From an uncultured Bacilli bacterium (lineage in GTDB: Bacteria > Bacillota_I > Bacilli_A > RF39 > UBA660), in contig CALVRA010000006.1 in assembly GCA_944358415.1 (NCBI GenBank), positions 1 to 64,000 on the forward strand: a stretch of DNA of 64,000 nt. Reading direction: 5' to 3'. Each line of letters begins with the position of its first letter. Within the stretch, counting starts at the first letter, position 1. Below the pieces are notes generated by a model, which saw nothing but the letters and a program-made list of their open reading frames with translations, made no database searches and was not told where the DNA came from. The position numbers and the translations under genes were made by a program. Shown one piece after another: positions 40,410 to 50,331 of the stretch.

Positions 40410-41936
40410 TTGCGAACATTAAATTCTTTAAAAAATATTATAGGAAATTTTGCGAATAATATAGTTTTAAATTTACTTAAGTTTGTATCTAGGATTATAT
40501 TTGTTAAGGTTTTAGATGAAGTATATTTAGGTGTGAATGGTCTTTTATCTAATGTACTGGGCATTTTAGCTTTAGCTGAGCTTGGAATTGGCACGGCTAT
40601 TAATTATAGTTTATATAAACCACTTGCTGATAATGATACAGATAAATGTAAGAAACTTATGAAATTTTATAGGTTTGCTTATAGGATAATTGCTTTGGTA
40701 GTACTTGTATTAGGTCTTGTATTACTTCCATTTTTACCTTGGTTTATTAAAGATACATCAGGTATTGAAAATCTTAATATTATATATTTGATTTTTCTTG
40801 CGAATATGGTTATAGGTTATTTATTTTCTTATAAAAGGACTTTGATTACGGCTGATCAGAAGAACTATAAAATTACACCGTTTTTGATTTTGTCTAATTT
40901 GATAATGACGGCTGGTCAGATTATTATTTTACTTGTATTTAAAAATTACATTTTATATTTACTTGTTCAAACGTCATGTATCTTTTTAGAAAATATTTTA
41001 GTAAATAGATATATTACAAAGTCTTATCCTTATTTGAGGGAAATTAATGAGGCTGGTAAGTTAGAGAAAAATGAGTTAAAGGAAATTAAAGTTAATATAA
41101 AGTCATTAATGTTTCATAAGATTGGAAGTTATGTATTAACGGCGACAGATAATTTAGTTATTTCTAAGTTTATTGGAATTGTAACAGTTGGTATTTACTC
41201 TAATTATGTGATGATTCATAGTGCGATTAGTAGTTTTATATATGTTTTTGTAAGTAATGTGACGGCTTCTTTTGGAAATCTGATTGCGGAAGGCGATAAA
41301 GAAAAGCGGTTTAAAGTATTTACAGAAATGGATTTTATTACTTACTGTTTATATGGGGTTTCGGCTATTTGTTTATTATTTACTTTTAATCCATTTATTG
41401 AATTTGTGTTTGGTTATAAGTTTGTTTTACCTTTTATAGTAGTTTTACTTATAATGATTAATTATTATTTAGTTGGATTAAATCAGGTTCCTATTATTGT
41501 TCAATCGGCAGCTGGGGTTTATAAATATGATAAGTATGTGCCTTTAATTGAGGCTTTTGTAAATCTTGTTTTAAGTATTATTTTTGTTCAATTTATGGGA
41601 ATTTCTGGTATTTTACTTGGAACTTTAGTTAGTTATTTGTTACCTTTAATTATTAAGCCTTTTGTAGTGTTTAAATATGTTTTATTTAAAGATATTAAGC
41701 TTTATTTTAAGTCATTTTTTAAGCAGCTATTTACTTTAATTTTAGCTGGGACACTTGTATTTTTAATAATTAGCTTTATTAAAGTTCCGGTGCTTGTTCA
41801 AGTAATTATTAATTTCTTAATTTCACTTATTATTCCTACTTTAATAATTATTTTAGTTTATAGGAAAACTGATGAATTTAATAGTGCGAAAGATAGAGTT
41901 ATGTTTTTATTTAATAAAATAAGAAAGAGAGCGTAA
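40410..41936 (+). CDS. Polysaccharide flippase (Wzx/MATE-like)
   Basis: The 508 residues are almost all membrane (12-14 helices), of the oligosaccharide flippase/MVF type. NIVLNLLKFVSRIIFVKVLD, then LGVNGLLSNVLGILALAELG and GTAINYSLYKPLA, are standard opening blocks. It would turn lipid-linked repeat units to the outside. The start is TTG 40410 behind GGTGA (40400-40404). The next gene follows after one base. Confidence 0.88.
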   Translation: MRTLNSLKNIIGNFANNIVLNLLKFVSRIIFVKVLDEVYLGVNGLLSNVLGILALAELGIGTAINYSLYKPLADNDTDKCKKLMKFYRFAYRIIALVVLVLGLVLLPFLPWFIKDTSGIENLNIIYLIFLANMVIGYLFSYKRTLITADQKNYKITPFLILSNLIMTAGQIIILLVFKNYILYLLVQTSCIFLENILVNRYITKSYPYLREINEAGKLEKNELKEIKVNIKSLMFHKIGSYVLTATDNLVISKFIGIVTVGIYSNYVMIHSAISSFIYVFVSNVTASFGNLIAEGDKEKRFKVFTEMDFITYCLYGVSAICLLFTFNPFIEFVFGYKFVLPFIVVLLIMINYYLVGLNQVPIIVQSAAGVYKYDKYVPLIEAFVNLVLSIIFVQFMGISGILLGTLVSYLLPLIIKPFVVFKYVLFKDIKLYFKSFFKQLFTLILAGTLVFLIISFIKVPVLVQVIINFLISLIIPTLIIILVYRKTDEFNSAKDRVMFLFNKIRKRA

Positions 41937-41937
41937 T

Positions 41938-42837
41938 ATGAAGCATGCATATTTGATTATGGCGCATAATGAGCCTTATATTTTAGAAAGACTTTTAAAA
42001 CTTATTGATGATGAACGTAATGATATTTATGTTCATATTGATAAAAAATGGAAGGATTTTAATTTTGAATATTTTAGAAAAATAGTTAATAAAAGTGAAC
42101 TTATTTTTACTAAAAGATTAGATGTTAGATGGGCAAGTTATACGCAAATAGAGTGTGAAATGGTTTTGTTTGAAGAGGCTTCTAAGAAAAAATACAAATA
42201 TTATCATTTAATTTCTGGTGTGGATATGCCGCTTGTTAGTCAAAATGTTATGCATGATTTTTTTGATAATTCTAATAAGGAATTTGTGTGTTTTGATAGA
42301 CATGATGCTATTTTGGATGGTGCATTAGAAAGAGTTAAGTTTTATCATTTTTTTGTTCCATGGGCTAGAAGTAATAGTAAAATAAAGCGTTTATTTTTTA
42401 ATAAATTTCATTTTTGGAGTATAAAAATTCAAAAGAAATTAAAGGTAAATAGAGTAAAAAAATATAATTTAGATTTTAGAAAAGGAGCAAACTGGGTTAG
42501 TATTACTGATGAGTTTGTAAGATATGTTTTGAGTAAGAAAAATGAGTTTAAAAAAATATTTAAATATAGTTATTGTGCGGATGAATTATTTATCCAAACT
42601 TTACTTTATAATAGTGAATTTTATAAAAATGTAGTTAGTTTAAAAAATGATGATTATGTTTCTATAAAAAGATTTATAGATTGGAATAGGGGACAGCCTT
42701 ATACTTTTAGATTAGATGATTATGATTTGATTATGAATAGTGGATGTTTTTTTGCAAGAAAATTTTCTAGTAAATTAGATAAAGATATTATTGATAAAAT
42801 ATATACGAAGGTAGCTGGTAAAAATGACAAAAGTTAG
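41938..42837 (+). CDS. GT14-type (core-2/I-branching-like) glycosyltransferase
   Basis: The 299 residues open KHAYLIMAHNEPYILERLLK, then DIYVHIDKKW, RWASYTQIECEMVLFEEASK and YYHLISGVDMPLVSQ, which together define the bacterial GT14/beta-1,6-N-acetylglucosaminyltransferase-like family. It is cytoplasmic or peripheral, with no membrane helix. It would add a sugar, often GlcNAc or xylose in relatives, to the repeat unit. It overlaps the next gene by 14 bases. Confidence 0.82.
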   Translation: MKHAYLIMAHNEPYILERLLKLIDDERNDIYVHIDKKWKDFNFEYFRKIVNKSELIFTKRLDVRWASYTQIECEMVLFEEASKKKYKYYHLISGVDMPLVSQNVMHDFFDNSNKEFVCFDRHDAILDGALERVKFYHFFVPWARSNSKIKRLFFNKFHFWSIKIQKKLKVNRVKKYNLDFRKGANWVSITDEFVRYVLSKKNEFKKIFKYSYCADELFIQTLLYNSEFYKNVVSLKNDDYVSIKRFIDWNRGQPYTFRLDDYDLIMNSGCFFARKFSSKLDKDIIDKIYTKVAGKNDKS

Positions 42838-43768
42838 TATTATTGTACCATTTTATAATTCAAAGAAATATTTAAAAAGATGTTTAGACAGTTTGGTTAA
42901 GCAAAGTTTAAATGATATTGAAATAATTTTTGTGAATGATGGTTCAACCGATGGTAGCGAAGAAATTATTTATGATTATTTAAAAAAAGATAATAGAATT
43001 AAACTTTTTAATAAAGAAAATGGTGGGCAAGCATCCGCACGTAATTTAGGGTTATCTAAGGCAACAAGTGATTATGTAATTTTTATTGATAGTGATGATT
43101 ATGTAGAAGAAAATTTATGTGAGGAACTTTATAATAGTGTTAAAAATGGGTATGATATAGTTATTAGTGATTATTATATTGTATCTAATGAGGTTAAAAG
43201 TTATCATAAAATTTCTAAATGCGTAGAGGGAGAGATTTCTTTAAAAGAATATTTACTTACAGCGGTGTGTCCTTGGAATAAAATTTATAGAAAAGAATTT
43301 TTAATTAAAAATGGTTTTGTTTTTCCTGAGGGAATTATATATGAAGATTATGCTTCTATTCCGACGCTTGTTAATTATAATCCGAAGGTTTATTATTTAC
43401 CAAAAGCTTTTGTAAATTATATTCATACTGAAGTGTCTACAATGAGAAGTGATGAATATAAGGAAAAATACGAGAATATTTTTGAGGCAACTGATTTTTT
43501 ATATGAGCATTTATATAAAGGTGAATATATTGAAGAGCTTGAATATTTGATAAGTTATCATTTTCTTTATTTGGGTTCACTTAATTTTTACAAATTTGAG
43601 AAATTTGAACAGTTAGATAAAATATCTGATTTTATGAAGAAAAAATTTCCAAAATATTTTAAAAATAAATATGTTAGGAAGATGAGTTTGAAAGAAAAAG
43701 CACTTATGCGACTTTTTTATCATAAAAGGTATAATGTAATTAAATTTATTCAAAAAATTAAGAGGTGA
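42824..43768 (+). CDS. GT2 family glycosyltransferase (A)
   Basis: A 314-residue GT-A enzyme. SIIVPFYNSKKYLKRCLDSL and IIFVNDGSTDGS bind the nucleotide sugar, and ASARNLGLSKA and IFIDSDDYV (D-x-D) hold the metal. IYEDYASIPTL corresponds to the catalytic E-D region. No membrane helix is seen. It resembles CpsI/EpsJ-type enzymes; donor and acceptor cannot be read from sequence. It has two close relatives at 53997 and 56103. Confidence 0.9.
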   Translation: MTKVSIIVPFYNSKKYLKRCLDSLVKQSLNDIEIIFVNDGSTDGSEEIIYDYLKKDNRIKLFNKENGGQASARNLGLSKATSDYVIFIDSDDYVEENLCEELYNSVKNGYDIVISDYYIVSNEVKSYHKISKCVEGEISLKEYLLTAVCPWNKIYRKEFLIKNGFVFPEGIIYEDYASIPTLVNYNPKVYYLPKAFVNYIHTEVSTMRSDEYKEKYENIFEATDFLYEHLYKGEYIEELEYLISYHFLYLGSLNFYKFEKFEQLDKISDFMKKKFPKYFKNKYVRKMSLKEKALMRLFYHKRYNVIKFIQKIKR

Positions 43769-43772
43769 AAGA

Positions 43773-45287
43773 ATGCGTGAGAAGATAACAAAAGATAATA
43801 TAATTAAGGTTTTGATTACAATTTTATTAATTCAATTACCTTTTTTAGATATGCTTAGAACGACCGCTTTTAAGGATATTGAAATATTTGGTATTGCTTT
43901 GATTGAACTTGGTAATATTATTTTAATCGGGATTTCATTAATTATTACTTTTACAAAAATAAAATTAAAAGATATTTTAAAATATATTGGTTTTATTTTA
44001 ATTGTTATTATTTATATTGTTTTACATTATTTTAATATTATTAAGTTTGATACTAATATTTTTCCGGATGCTGATTTTAATTTTATTACAGAAACATTTT
44101 ATATTTTAAGGGTATATGTTTTACCTTTAACGTTATTGTATGTTTTATTTTATAATAGACAAATTTTTAATAAGGAATATTATTTTAAAATTATAAAAGT
44201 GATTATTGGTATTATTTCTTTTAGTATTATTATTTTAAATATTTTGAAACTTTCTTATATTTCATATAGTGCGGAAAAAAATCATGTACTTTATAATATA
44301 TTTGATTATTTCTTATATCAAGGTGATTATAAACAATTATCATCTAGGGGCTTTTTTGATTCGGCAAATGAACTTTCAGCAATACTTTTTATGCTTATGC
44401 CTATAAATATTTATTTGTTATATAAGGAAGGTAAAAAAAGTAATGTGGTATTATATGTATGTCAATATATTGCAATGGTACTTTTAGGTACTAGAACATC
44501 GGCTTATGGAGCGTTTTTGATTAGTATAGTGTCTTTTGGTGCTTATGTATTGCTTGTTTTGATGAAAAAAGAAAAGATAAGTGAGTCGTTTAATGTGAAT
44601 TTTATAGTGGCATCTTTGGCTTGTACAGCATTTCTCTTTATTTCACCTTTTACATTTGGAAGGATGAATGAGGGGACTCCTGATTTTTCTATTAAGGATC
44701 AAACAGCTTATACTGATTTGGAAAATGTAAAGATTGAAGATTTAGATAAGTTAATTGAAAAATATAAAAGTGAATATTTGATTAATGATGCTTATTTAAA
44801 AATGTATCCTTTAAAAAATGACCCAGAGTTTTGGCTTTCAATGGCTAAACGTGATAAAGCGCTTAATAATGATAATAGAAGAATGAAAATTGATATTATT
44901 AATAGAGTAGAGGAACGTAATAATAATTCTTATGATAAATGGCTTGGTATGGGATACACACTTAATTTTATGGATTTAGAGCGTGATTATGTTTATCAAT
45001 ATTATATTTTTGGAATTGTTGGATTGTTGCTTTTAATTGGACCATATTTTATAGTTTTAATATATTTAGCAGTTAAAGGGCTTAGAAATTTTAATAAAAA
45101 TTTTAAATTTATAACTATTTTAGGATGTATGAGTGTGGTGCTTGGACTTTTAATTGCTTATTATTCTGGTCATGTGTTTGGCTGGGTTAGCCCAATGATG
45201 TATTTGGTAATGTTTTTAGCTTTACTTATTTGTATTATTTATGATAATTGTGAAGTTTTGAAAAAAGTTAAGAAGGTGAAAAAGTGA
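43773..45287 (+). CDS. Wzy-like O-antigen polymerase/ligase family protein
   Basis: The 504 residues have about 11 membrane helices with a large outside loop (about 300-400). SSRGFFDSANELSAILFMLM and LGTRTSAYGAFLISI are like the Wzy_C/O-antigen ligase blocks. It would polymerise or transfer repeat units outside the membrane, in keeping with the Wzx-like gene upstream. GAGGTG precedes ATG 43773. Confidence 0.75.
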   Translation: MREKITKDNIIKVLITILLIQLPFLDMLRTTAFKDIEIFGIALIELGNIILIGISLIITFTKIKLKDILKYIGFILIVIIYIVLHYFNIIKFDTNIFPDADFNFITETFYILRVYVLPLTLLYVLFYNRQIFNKEYYFKIIKVIIGIISFSIIILNILKLSYISYSAEKNHVLYNIFDYFLYQGDYKQLSSRGFFDSANELSAILFMLMPINIYLLYKEGKKSNVVLYVCQYIAMVLLGTRTSAYGAFLISIVSFGAYVLLVLMKKEKISESFNVNFIVASLACTAFLFISPFTFGRMNEGTPDFSIKDQTAYTDLENVKIEDLDKLIEKYKSEYLINDAYLKMYPLKNDPEFWLSMAKRDKALNNDNRRMKIDIINRVEERNNNSYDKWLGMGYTLNFMDLERDYVYQYYIFGIVGLLLLIGPYFIVLIYLAVKGLRNFNKNFKFITILGCMSVVLGLLIAYYSGHVFGWVSPMMYLVMFLALLICIIYDNCEVLKKVKKVKK

Positions 45288-46750
45288 AAAAGAAGATTTT
45301 GTTATTTATTTCAATTTTTAGTGTTGGTATTTTAGTTACTTATCCGGCTTTTGCACCTTCGCATGCTTTGGATAGTTATTGCACTATTTTTAATGGTTAT
45401 AATAATACTGCTTCTATATTTTTACAAAATGGAAGAATTTTTAGTGCGTTTTTAATGTGTTTTTATGATTTGATAAGTTTACCAGTTGATTCGATGAATT
45501 TTGTTGCTTTATTTTTCTTTAATTTGTTTTTGACTTTAGCTATTTTGAAATTATATTTAGTATTCAGTAAAAATAGAGAAGATAAAGCTTCTTTGGCTAT
45601 TTTATTAGTTAGTACGTTTATGATGTTTTATGGGCCACTTATTACAGAAGTATTGTTTTTTAATGAAGCAATGATTTTTGCTTTAGGTATTTTATTAGTT
45701 GTTTTAGCTGCGGATAAGTGTGTTTTAGGTGGTATCAAAAATTATATTATATCTTTGATATTAATGATTTTAGGAGTAACTTGTTATCAAGGAATCGCTT
45801 GTTATTTCTTTGTGATTTTATTGTTAATACTTATGAGTTTAAAAATAGAAAGTAAAGAAAGCTTTATCAATTTATTTAAGAAGATTGGTATAGGAATTAT
45901 TATATATGGAATATCATTTTTAACGTCATTTGGAATAGTCCAAGTGGTTAATACTGTTTTTGATAGTCAAGTAGCTAAATTTGGAGAATTTGATATAATT
46001 TCGAATTTGGTTAAAGTATTTACTGATTTACTTCCAACATCTTTAGAAAATTTATTTGGTTTTATAAATGTTAAATATTATTATATTTTAGTATTTATAA
46101 TTTTAGGATTAGCAATTTATCTATTTATTAAGAATGACAACAAGGTTATTAAAGGAATTCTTTTATTTGGTGTTTTATTTGCAGCAATTGTAATGCCTTT
46201 TGTTCCTAATTTGGTTATGGCATCGGATAGTAATTATACGGCCGCTCGCATGACTTTAACAATAGGTAGTTTACCTAGTATATTAGTTTTATATTTGATT
46301 TTTAATTATGAGTTTAATGTTAAATTGAATTATGTTTTTATAGGAACTATTTTAATATTTATGTTATTATCTTTTTATAGTATTCATCAAAATACGATGA
46401 TTAGTTTTAGAAGATATAAAGAAGATGTGAAATATATTAATTCTATTGTTCAAGAGATAAATTCTTATGAAAATGATACTGATATAAAGATTAAAAGGAT
46501 TTATTATGCAAAAGATACTAGTGTGAATTATTATTATAGTTTTGGGCATGCGAATGGAGCAAATATAAGGTTGCTTGCTGTTGATTGGGCTTTAGATTGT
46601 GCATTTCCAGTCTATACTTATAATAAGTATGGATTTAAGAAAATGAGTGATAAAGATTATAAGAAATATTTTAAAGATAAAAATTATGATGAATTTGACG
46701 ATGAACAATTAGTGTTTGATGATGATACATTATATTTGCTTTTATATTAA
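45284..46750 (+). CDS. GtrII-like membrane glucosyltransferase-domain protein
   Basis: The 488 residues include about 12 hydrophobic segments. After the first helix, HALDSYCTIFNGYNNTASIF and LQNGRIFSAFLMCF form the acidic and N-G-R pattern of glucosyltransferase GtrII (GT-C-like) proteins, which add sugar branches outside the membrane. The start is GTG 45284, overlapping the upstream stop, with AGAAGGTGAA as its site. The function is inferred from the fold pattern only. Confidence 0.6.
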   Translation: MKKKILLFISIFSVGILVTYPAFAPSHALDSYCTIFNGYNNTASIFLQNGRIFSAFLMCFYDLISLPVDSMNFVALFFFNLFLTLAILKLYLVFSKNREDKASLAILLVSTFMMFYGPLITEVLFFNEAMIFALGILLVVLAADKCVLGGIKNYIISLILMILGVTCYQGIACYFFVILLLILMSLKIESKESFINLFKKIGIGIIIYGISFLTSFGIVQVVNTVFDSQVAKFGEFDIISNLVKVFTDLLPTSLENLFGFINVKYYYILVFIILGLAIYLFIKNDNKVIKGILLFGVLFAAIVMPFVPNLVMASDSNYTAARMTLTIGSLPSILVLYLIFNYEFNVKLNYVFIGTILIFMLLSFYSIHQNTMISFRRYKEDVKYINSIVQEINSYENDTDIKIKRIYYAKDTSVNYYYSFGHANGANIRLLAVDWALDCAFPVYTYNKYGFKKMSDKDYKKYFKDKNYDEFDDEQLVFDDDTLYLLLY

Positions 46751-46765
46751 CGAAAGTAGGGAATT

Positions 46766-48289
46766 ATGATGAGGATTTTAAAAAATAAAGTTAATATTTA
46801 TATTGTTTTAATTTTTGTATTTACTTTAATATTTAGTTTGCTTATTCCTATGGGTGGAGATGATTGGGGTAATTATTTACGTAAAGGTGCTTCATTTTCT
46901 AATATTATTAGTACGGCTCAGTCATTTTATATGACTTTTGAAGGACGGTTTTTTAGTCGAATTTTTGATTTTTTGTTAGTTCCTAATGGAGTATTACTGG
47001 CTATAGTAAAAGCAAGTTTGATTTCTTTATTATTTTATTTAATGTATAGGCTTTTTAAGGTAGAAGAGAAACATTTACCTTTGATTTTAATGGGTATTTT
47101 GTTTGTTGATTTTGAGACTTTTGCGCAAGTTTATGTTTGGAGAACTGGGTGTGTTACTTATTTGTTTCCTTTAGTTTACGCATTTGTATTAATTTTTATT
47201 AGAAGAAGAAATATATTTGAAGATGATAGTAAAATTAAATGGTGGAGTTATTTATTTATTCCTTTAACGTTTGTTTTTTCCATGTTTACTGAGAATACAG
47301 CGATTGCAATTATTTTTATTTGTTTACTTAATCTTATATATTATTTTGTTAAATATAAAAAGATTGATATTCCTATGCTTTTGTGTTTAATAAGTGCAAT
47401 TATAGGTTTTTGTTTAATGTATTTTAGTCCTGGTACACAAAATAGAGCTAATACTAACGATGTTTTTATGACACTTTCTTTTGTGGGGAAAATTTTATAT
47501 AATATTCCAAATTTAGTAAATTATACTTTTATAAAAAATTCATTTATTACTATTTTATTAATTATATTAATGAGTATAATTGTTTGGAAGAATTTTAATA
47601 ATAAAGTTTTGAAATATTTGTTTTTAGGATTTATTATTATTCCGGCTGGATTTACATGTTTAATTTATACTATTTCTTCTTTTTTTACTTTGCCTAATCT
47701 TTTTTTAAAAATTTTAAATTCTAAGAATATTTTTATTGATATATATTGGATTTTATTTGTAGTTTTATTCTTGTTTTTAGTATTTAAATATTTGAAATTT
47801 GATAAAGAAATTATTTACTTTTTAATTATTGCTTTGGTTACTGGTGGAGCAATGATGATGTCACCAATATGGGGTGGAAGAACAGCTTCTATAACGTCAT
47901 TTATGCTTTTTATGGTTATTGGCTTTTGCTTTAAAAGAATGAATTTGTTTATTTTTAATAAGAAATGGATATTTATTTTAGGCAAGATTTTATGTTTTTC
48001 ATTTATGATTTTGTTTACTATTTACAGCATTTATATTTATAATTTAAATATTGATAGAAATAAGTATATAAATTATCAACTTGAAAATAGGGCGAATGAA
48101 ATAGAAGTTATAATACTTCCTGGTTATTATACATGGAATTTAAATACTTGGGGATCAGATGGTGATTTTGCTTATAGTTTTAAAGATGCTTATGGAATTG
48201 ATAGAGATATGGAATTAATTTATGTTAGTAAAAATGATACTGCAGTTGATGTTGATAAAATAAAATCATCTAGTAAGTTGAAAGGTTAA
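46766..48289 (+). CDS. DUF6056-like polytopic membrane protein
   Basis: The 507 residues have about 11 helices. PMGGDDWGNYLRKG and TFEGRFFSRIFDFLL early in the chain, and YVWRTGCVTYLFPLVYAF, fit the DUF6056 family, found beside glycosyltransferases and probably of GT-C type. The late part has GGRTASITSFMLF. The start is ATG 46766 or 46769. It is followed by a terminator, so it ends the first transcription unit of the cluster. Confidence 0.65.
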   Translation: MMRILKNKVNIYIVLIFVFTLIFSLLIPMGGDDWGNYLRKGASFSNIISTAQSFYMTFEGRFFSRIFDFLLVPNGVLLAIVKASLISLLFYLMYRLFKVEEKHLPLILMGILFVDFETFAQVYVWRTGCVTYLFPLVYAFVLIFIRRRNIFEDDSKIKWWSYLFIPLTFVFSMFTENTAIAIIFICLLNLIYYFVKYKKIDIPMLLCLISAIIGFCLMYFSPGTQNRANTNDVFMTLSFVGKILYNIPNLVNYTFIKNSFITILLIILMSIIVWKNFNNKVLKYLFLGFIIIPAGFTCLIYTISSFFTLPNLFLKILNSKNIFIDIYWILFVVLFLFLVFKYLKFDKEIIYFLIIALVTGGAMMMSPIWGGRTASITSFMLFMVIGFCFKRMNLFIFNKKWIFILGKILCFSFMILFTIYSIYIYNLNIDRNKYINYQLENRANEIEVIILPGYYTWNLNTWGSDGDFAYSFKDAYGIDRDMELIYVSKNDTAVDVDKIKSSSKLKG

Positions 48290-48310
48290 AATATAGTTTT
48301 TAATCTTTTT
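48281..48310 (+). terminator. Terminator after the DUF6056-like gene
   Basis: AAAGGTTAAAA (48281-48291) pairs with TTTTAATCTTT (48298-48308, one G-T pair) and T residues follow. It includes the stop codon. Confidence 0.55.
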
Positions 48311-48317
48311 ATTTGTG

Positions 48318-48326
48318 TGATATAAT
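48318..48326 (+). promoter_or_regulatory. Extended -10 of the Alg14/Alg13-like pair
   Basis: TGATATAAT at 48318-48326, about 20 bases before the GGAGG of the next gene. No clear -35. Confidence 0.4.
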
Positions 48327-48344
48327 AATTATGGAGGTATAGAT

Positions 48345-48818
48345 ATGCCTAAGAAAAAAGTGATGTTTATATCTAGTACTGGTGGTCATTTGGAAGAATT
48401 ACTTAGATTAAAGACTTTATTTAAAGATTATAATTATTCTTTGATAACAGAGAAAACTAAATCTAATTTAAATTTAAAAAATAAATATAAGAATGTTTCT
48501 TTTTTAGTTTATGGAACCAAAGATCATTTGTTTTCTTATATATTTAAGTTTATTTTTAATGTTTTTAAAAGTTTTTTTCTTTATTTTAAATATAAACCTA
48601 AATATATTGTGACAACTGGAACACATACAGCGGTACCAATGTGTTATATTGGTAAACTGTTTAGAAGTAAAATTATTTTTATTGAAACATTTGCGAATAG
48701 AGAGACTTGTACATTAGCAGGAAGAATGATTTATCCAATTGCCGATAAATTTATTGTACAGTGGGAAGAAATGCTTAAATTTTACCCTAAAGCTGAATGT
48801 TGGGGGTGGATATTTTGA
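48345..48818 (+). CDS. Alg14-like glycosyltransferase subunit (PssD/CpsF type)
   Basis: The membrane-anchoring, acceptor-side half of a split GT28 enzyme. The 157 residues begin KKKVMFISSTGGHLEELLRL, have a hydrophobic stretch around 70-90 and then YIVTTGTHTAVPMCYIGKLF, the Alg14 hallmark. It needs the Alg13-like partner encoded immediately after it. GGAGG precedes ATG 48345. It would add GlcNAc or Gal to a lipid-linked sugar. Confidence 0.88.
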   Translation: MPKKKVMFISSTGGHLEELLRLKTLFKDYNYSLITEKTKSNLNLKNKYKNVSFLVYGTKDHLFSYIFKFIFNVFKSFFLYFKYKPKYIVTTGTHTAVPMCYIGKLFRSKIIFIETFANRETCTLAGRMIYPIADKFIVQWEEMLKFYPKAECWGWIF

Positions 48819-49294
48819 TTTTTGTTACTTTGGGAACTCAAGATAAAAGCTTTGAAAGATTACTAGATGCAGTTCAAAAACAAATTGATTTAGGCAATAT
48901 AAAAGATGAAGTAATAGTTCAGTCAGGTTATACAAAATTTAAAAGTAAAGATATGAAGATATTTGATTTGGTAAATCGTGATAAATTTGATGAATATATG
49001 TCTAATTGTAGTTTATTAATTACGCATGGCGGCGTAGGATCTATTATTGGCGGACTTAATCATGGAAAAAAAGTTATTGCAGCAGCAAGACTTAAAAAAT
49101 ATAAAGAGCATACCAATGATCATCAGATTCAAATTATTGAAGCTTTTTCTAATGAAGGATATATTTTATCTTTAGATGATTTTGATAAACTAGATACGGT
49201 TTTAAAAGAGGCAGAGTCCTTTAAACCAAAAAAATTTATTAGTAATACTAATAAATTTGCAAGTAAATTAAGTGAATATATTGATAATCACTAA
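48815..49294 (+). CDS. Alg13-like glycosyltransferase catalytic subunit (PssE/CpsG type)
   Basis: The 159-residue C-terminal half of a GT28 enzyme: MIFVTLGTQDKSFERLLDAV, SNCSLLITHGGVGSIIGGLN and AARLKKYKEHTNDHQ carry the UDP-sugar site. TTG 48815 is the best start: GGGGGTGG lies five bases before it and it overlaps the upstream stop, matching the typical MIFVTxG start of the family. ATG 48797 in the same frame lacks a site. It forms a heterodimer with the preceding protein. Confidence 0.88.
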   Translation: MIFVTLGTQDKSFERLLDAVQKQIDLGNIKDEVIVQSGYTKFKSKDMKIFDLVNRDKFDEYMSNCSLLITHGGVGSIIGGLNHGKKVIAAARLKKYKEHTNDHQIQIIEAFSNEGYILSLDDFDKLDTVLKEAESFKPKKFISNTNKFASKLSEYIDNH

Positions 49295-49313
49295 GAGCTA
49301 TTTTAGCTCTTTT
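49293..49313. terminator. Hairpin between the convergent Alg13-like and TarJ-like genes
   Basis: AAGAGCTA (49293-49300) pairs with TAGCTCTT (49304-49311). The T run is short. Confidence 0.55.
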
Positions 49314-50331
49314 AAATTTCCCATTTCATGATTGTTTTAAATTCGTTATTTTGATCTTCTTTGAATGCTTTATGAATATCATTGACACTTTTTACAACAA
49401 TTTCACTAGAAATAATATTATTTAGATAGTCTTTTGCTTCTGGGTAATTATTTAAAAAATTGATTGCTGCTTCGAAGTCTTCATAACCACTTCGACTGTT
49501 ACCTAGAACTGTGAGACCTTTTTCTAATATTATTCTAGTATTAATTGGAATTTTGTTTTCTGATACTCCAAGTAAGGCAATACTGCCTTCTGGATTAATA
49601 TAATCAATAATTTGGTTAATGGCTGATTCGGCATTTGGCCCTCCAACACATTCAAAAGCGTGATCTACAGTTAAGTTTTCTGGAATATCTGAAATTGTGT
49701 AAGTTTGGTCTGCAAAACCGAAATATCTTAGTTTTTCTTCAGTGGTTCCAAATACGATTATAGTTGCATTTGGAAATGTTTTTTTAAGAATTAGAGAAGT
49801 AACAAAACCTAAATTGCCATTGCCCCATACACCAATTGTTTGTTTTCTTAAATGACTGTAGTGATTGAAGTGTTCTAACGCATTCATAGCAACGCTCATG
49901 AGTTCTAAAAGTACGGCTATTTTGTCTTGAATGTTTTTGTATGGAATGATTCTATTTCTGTTTATATATACAAGATTTTGCATGAATCCATCATAGCCGC
50001 TTGATTTAAAGTAGCTACCTTGACGATAGTTTTCTTTAATTATATCATCTTTGGTAGTAGGAGTATTAGGGATTAATACTACTTTGGTTTTCGGTTTATA
50101 TTCACCTTTAGGGTCATATATGATTTCTCCTACAGCTTCATGAATTAGAGCCATTGGGAGTTTATTTTTTAGGGCTTCTTTGCTTCGATTTCCTGTATAG
50201 TATCTTTGATCGGCGGCACATATTGATAAATATGTCGGTCTTATTATGACTTCATTTTCTTTTAATTTTTCTTCTATTAAATCAGTTCTTATTTGTTTTG
50301 GTGAAAATAAGCGATATGATTGATTAATCAT
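49312..50331 (-). CDS. tarJ: Ribulose-5-phosphate reductase, TarJ-like (ribitol-5-phosphate forming)
   Basis: A medium-chain NADPH-dependent reductase that makes ribitol 5-phosphate from ribulose 5-phosphate. The 339-residue protein opens NQSYRLFSPKQIRTDLIEEK, has the zinc-site region SICAADQRYYTGNRSKEAL and LIHEAVGEII, and the Rossmann loop GVWGNGNLGFVTSLIL. The first two blocks are typical of TarJ rather than general alcohol dehydrogenases. It overlaps the TarI-like gene by four bases on the same strand. Confidence 0.85.
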   Translation of the reverse strand: MINQSYRLFSPKQIRTDLIEEKLKENEVIIRPTYLSICAADQRYYTGNRSKEALKNKLPMALIHEAVGEIIYDPKGEYKPKTKVVLIPNTPTTKDDIIKENYRQGSYFKSSGYDGFMQNLVYINRNRIIPYKNIQDKIAVLLELMSVAMNALEHFNHYSHLRKQTIGVWGNGNLGFVTSLILKKTFPNATIIVFGTTEEKLRYFGFADQTYTISDIPENLTVDHAFECVGGPNAESAINQIIDYINPEGSIALLGVSENKIPINTRIILEKGLTVLGNSRSGYEDFEAAINFLNNYPEAKDYLNNIISSEIVVKSVNDIHKAFKEDQNNEFKTIMKWEI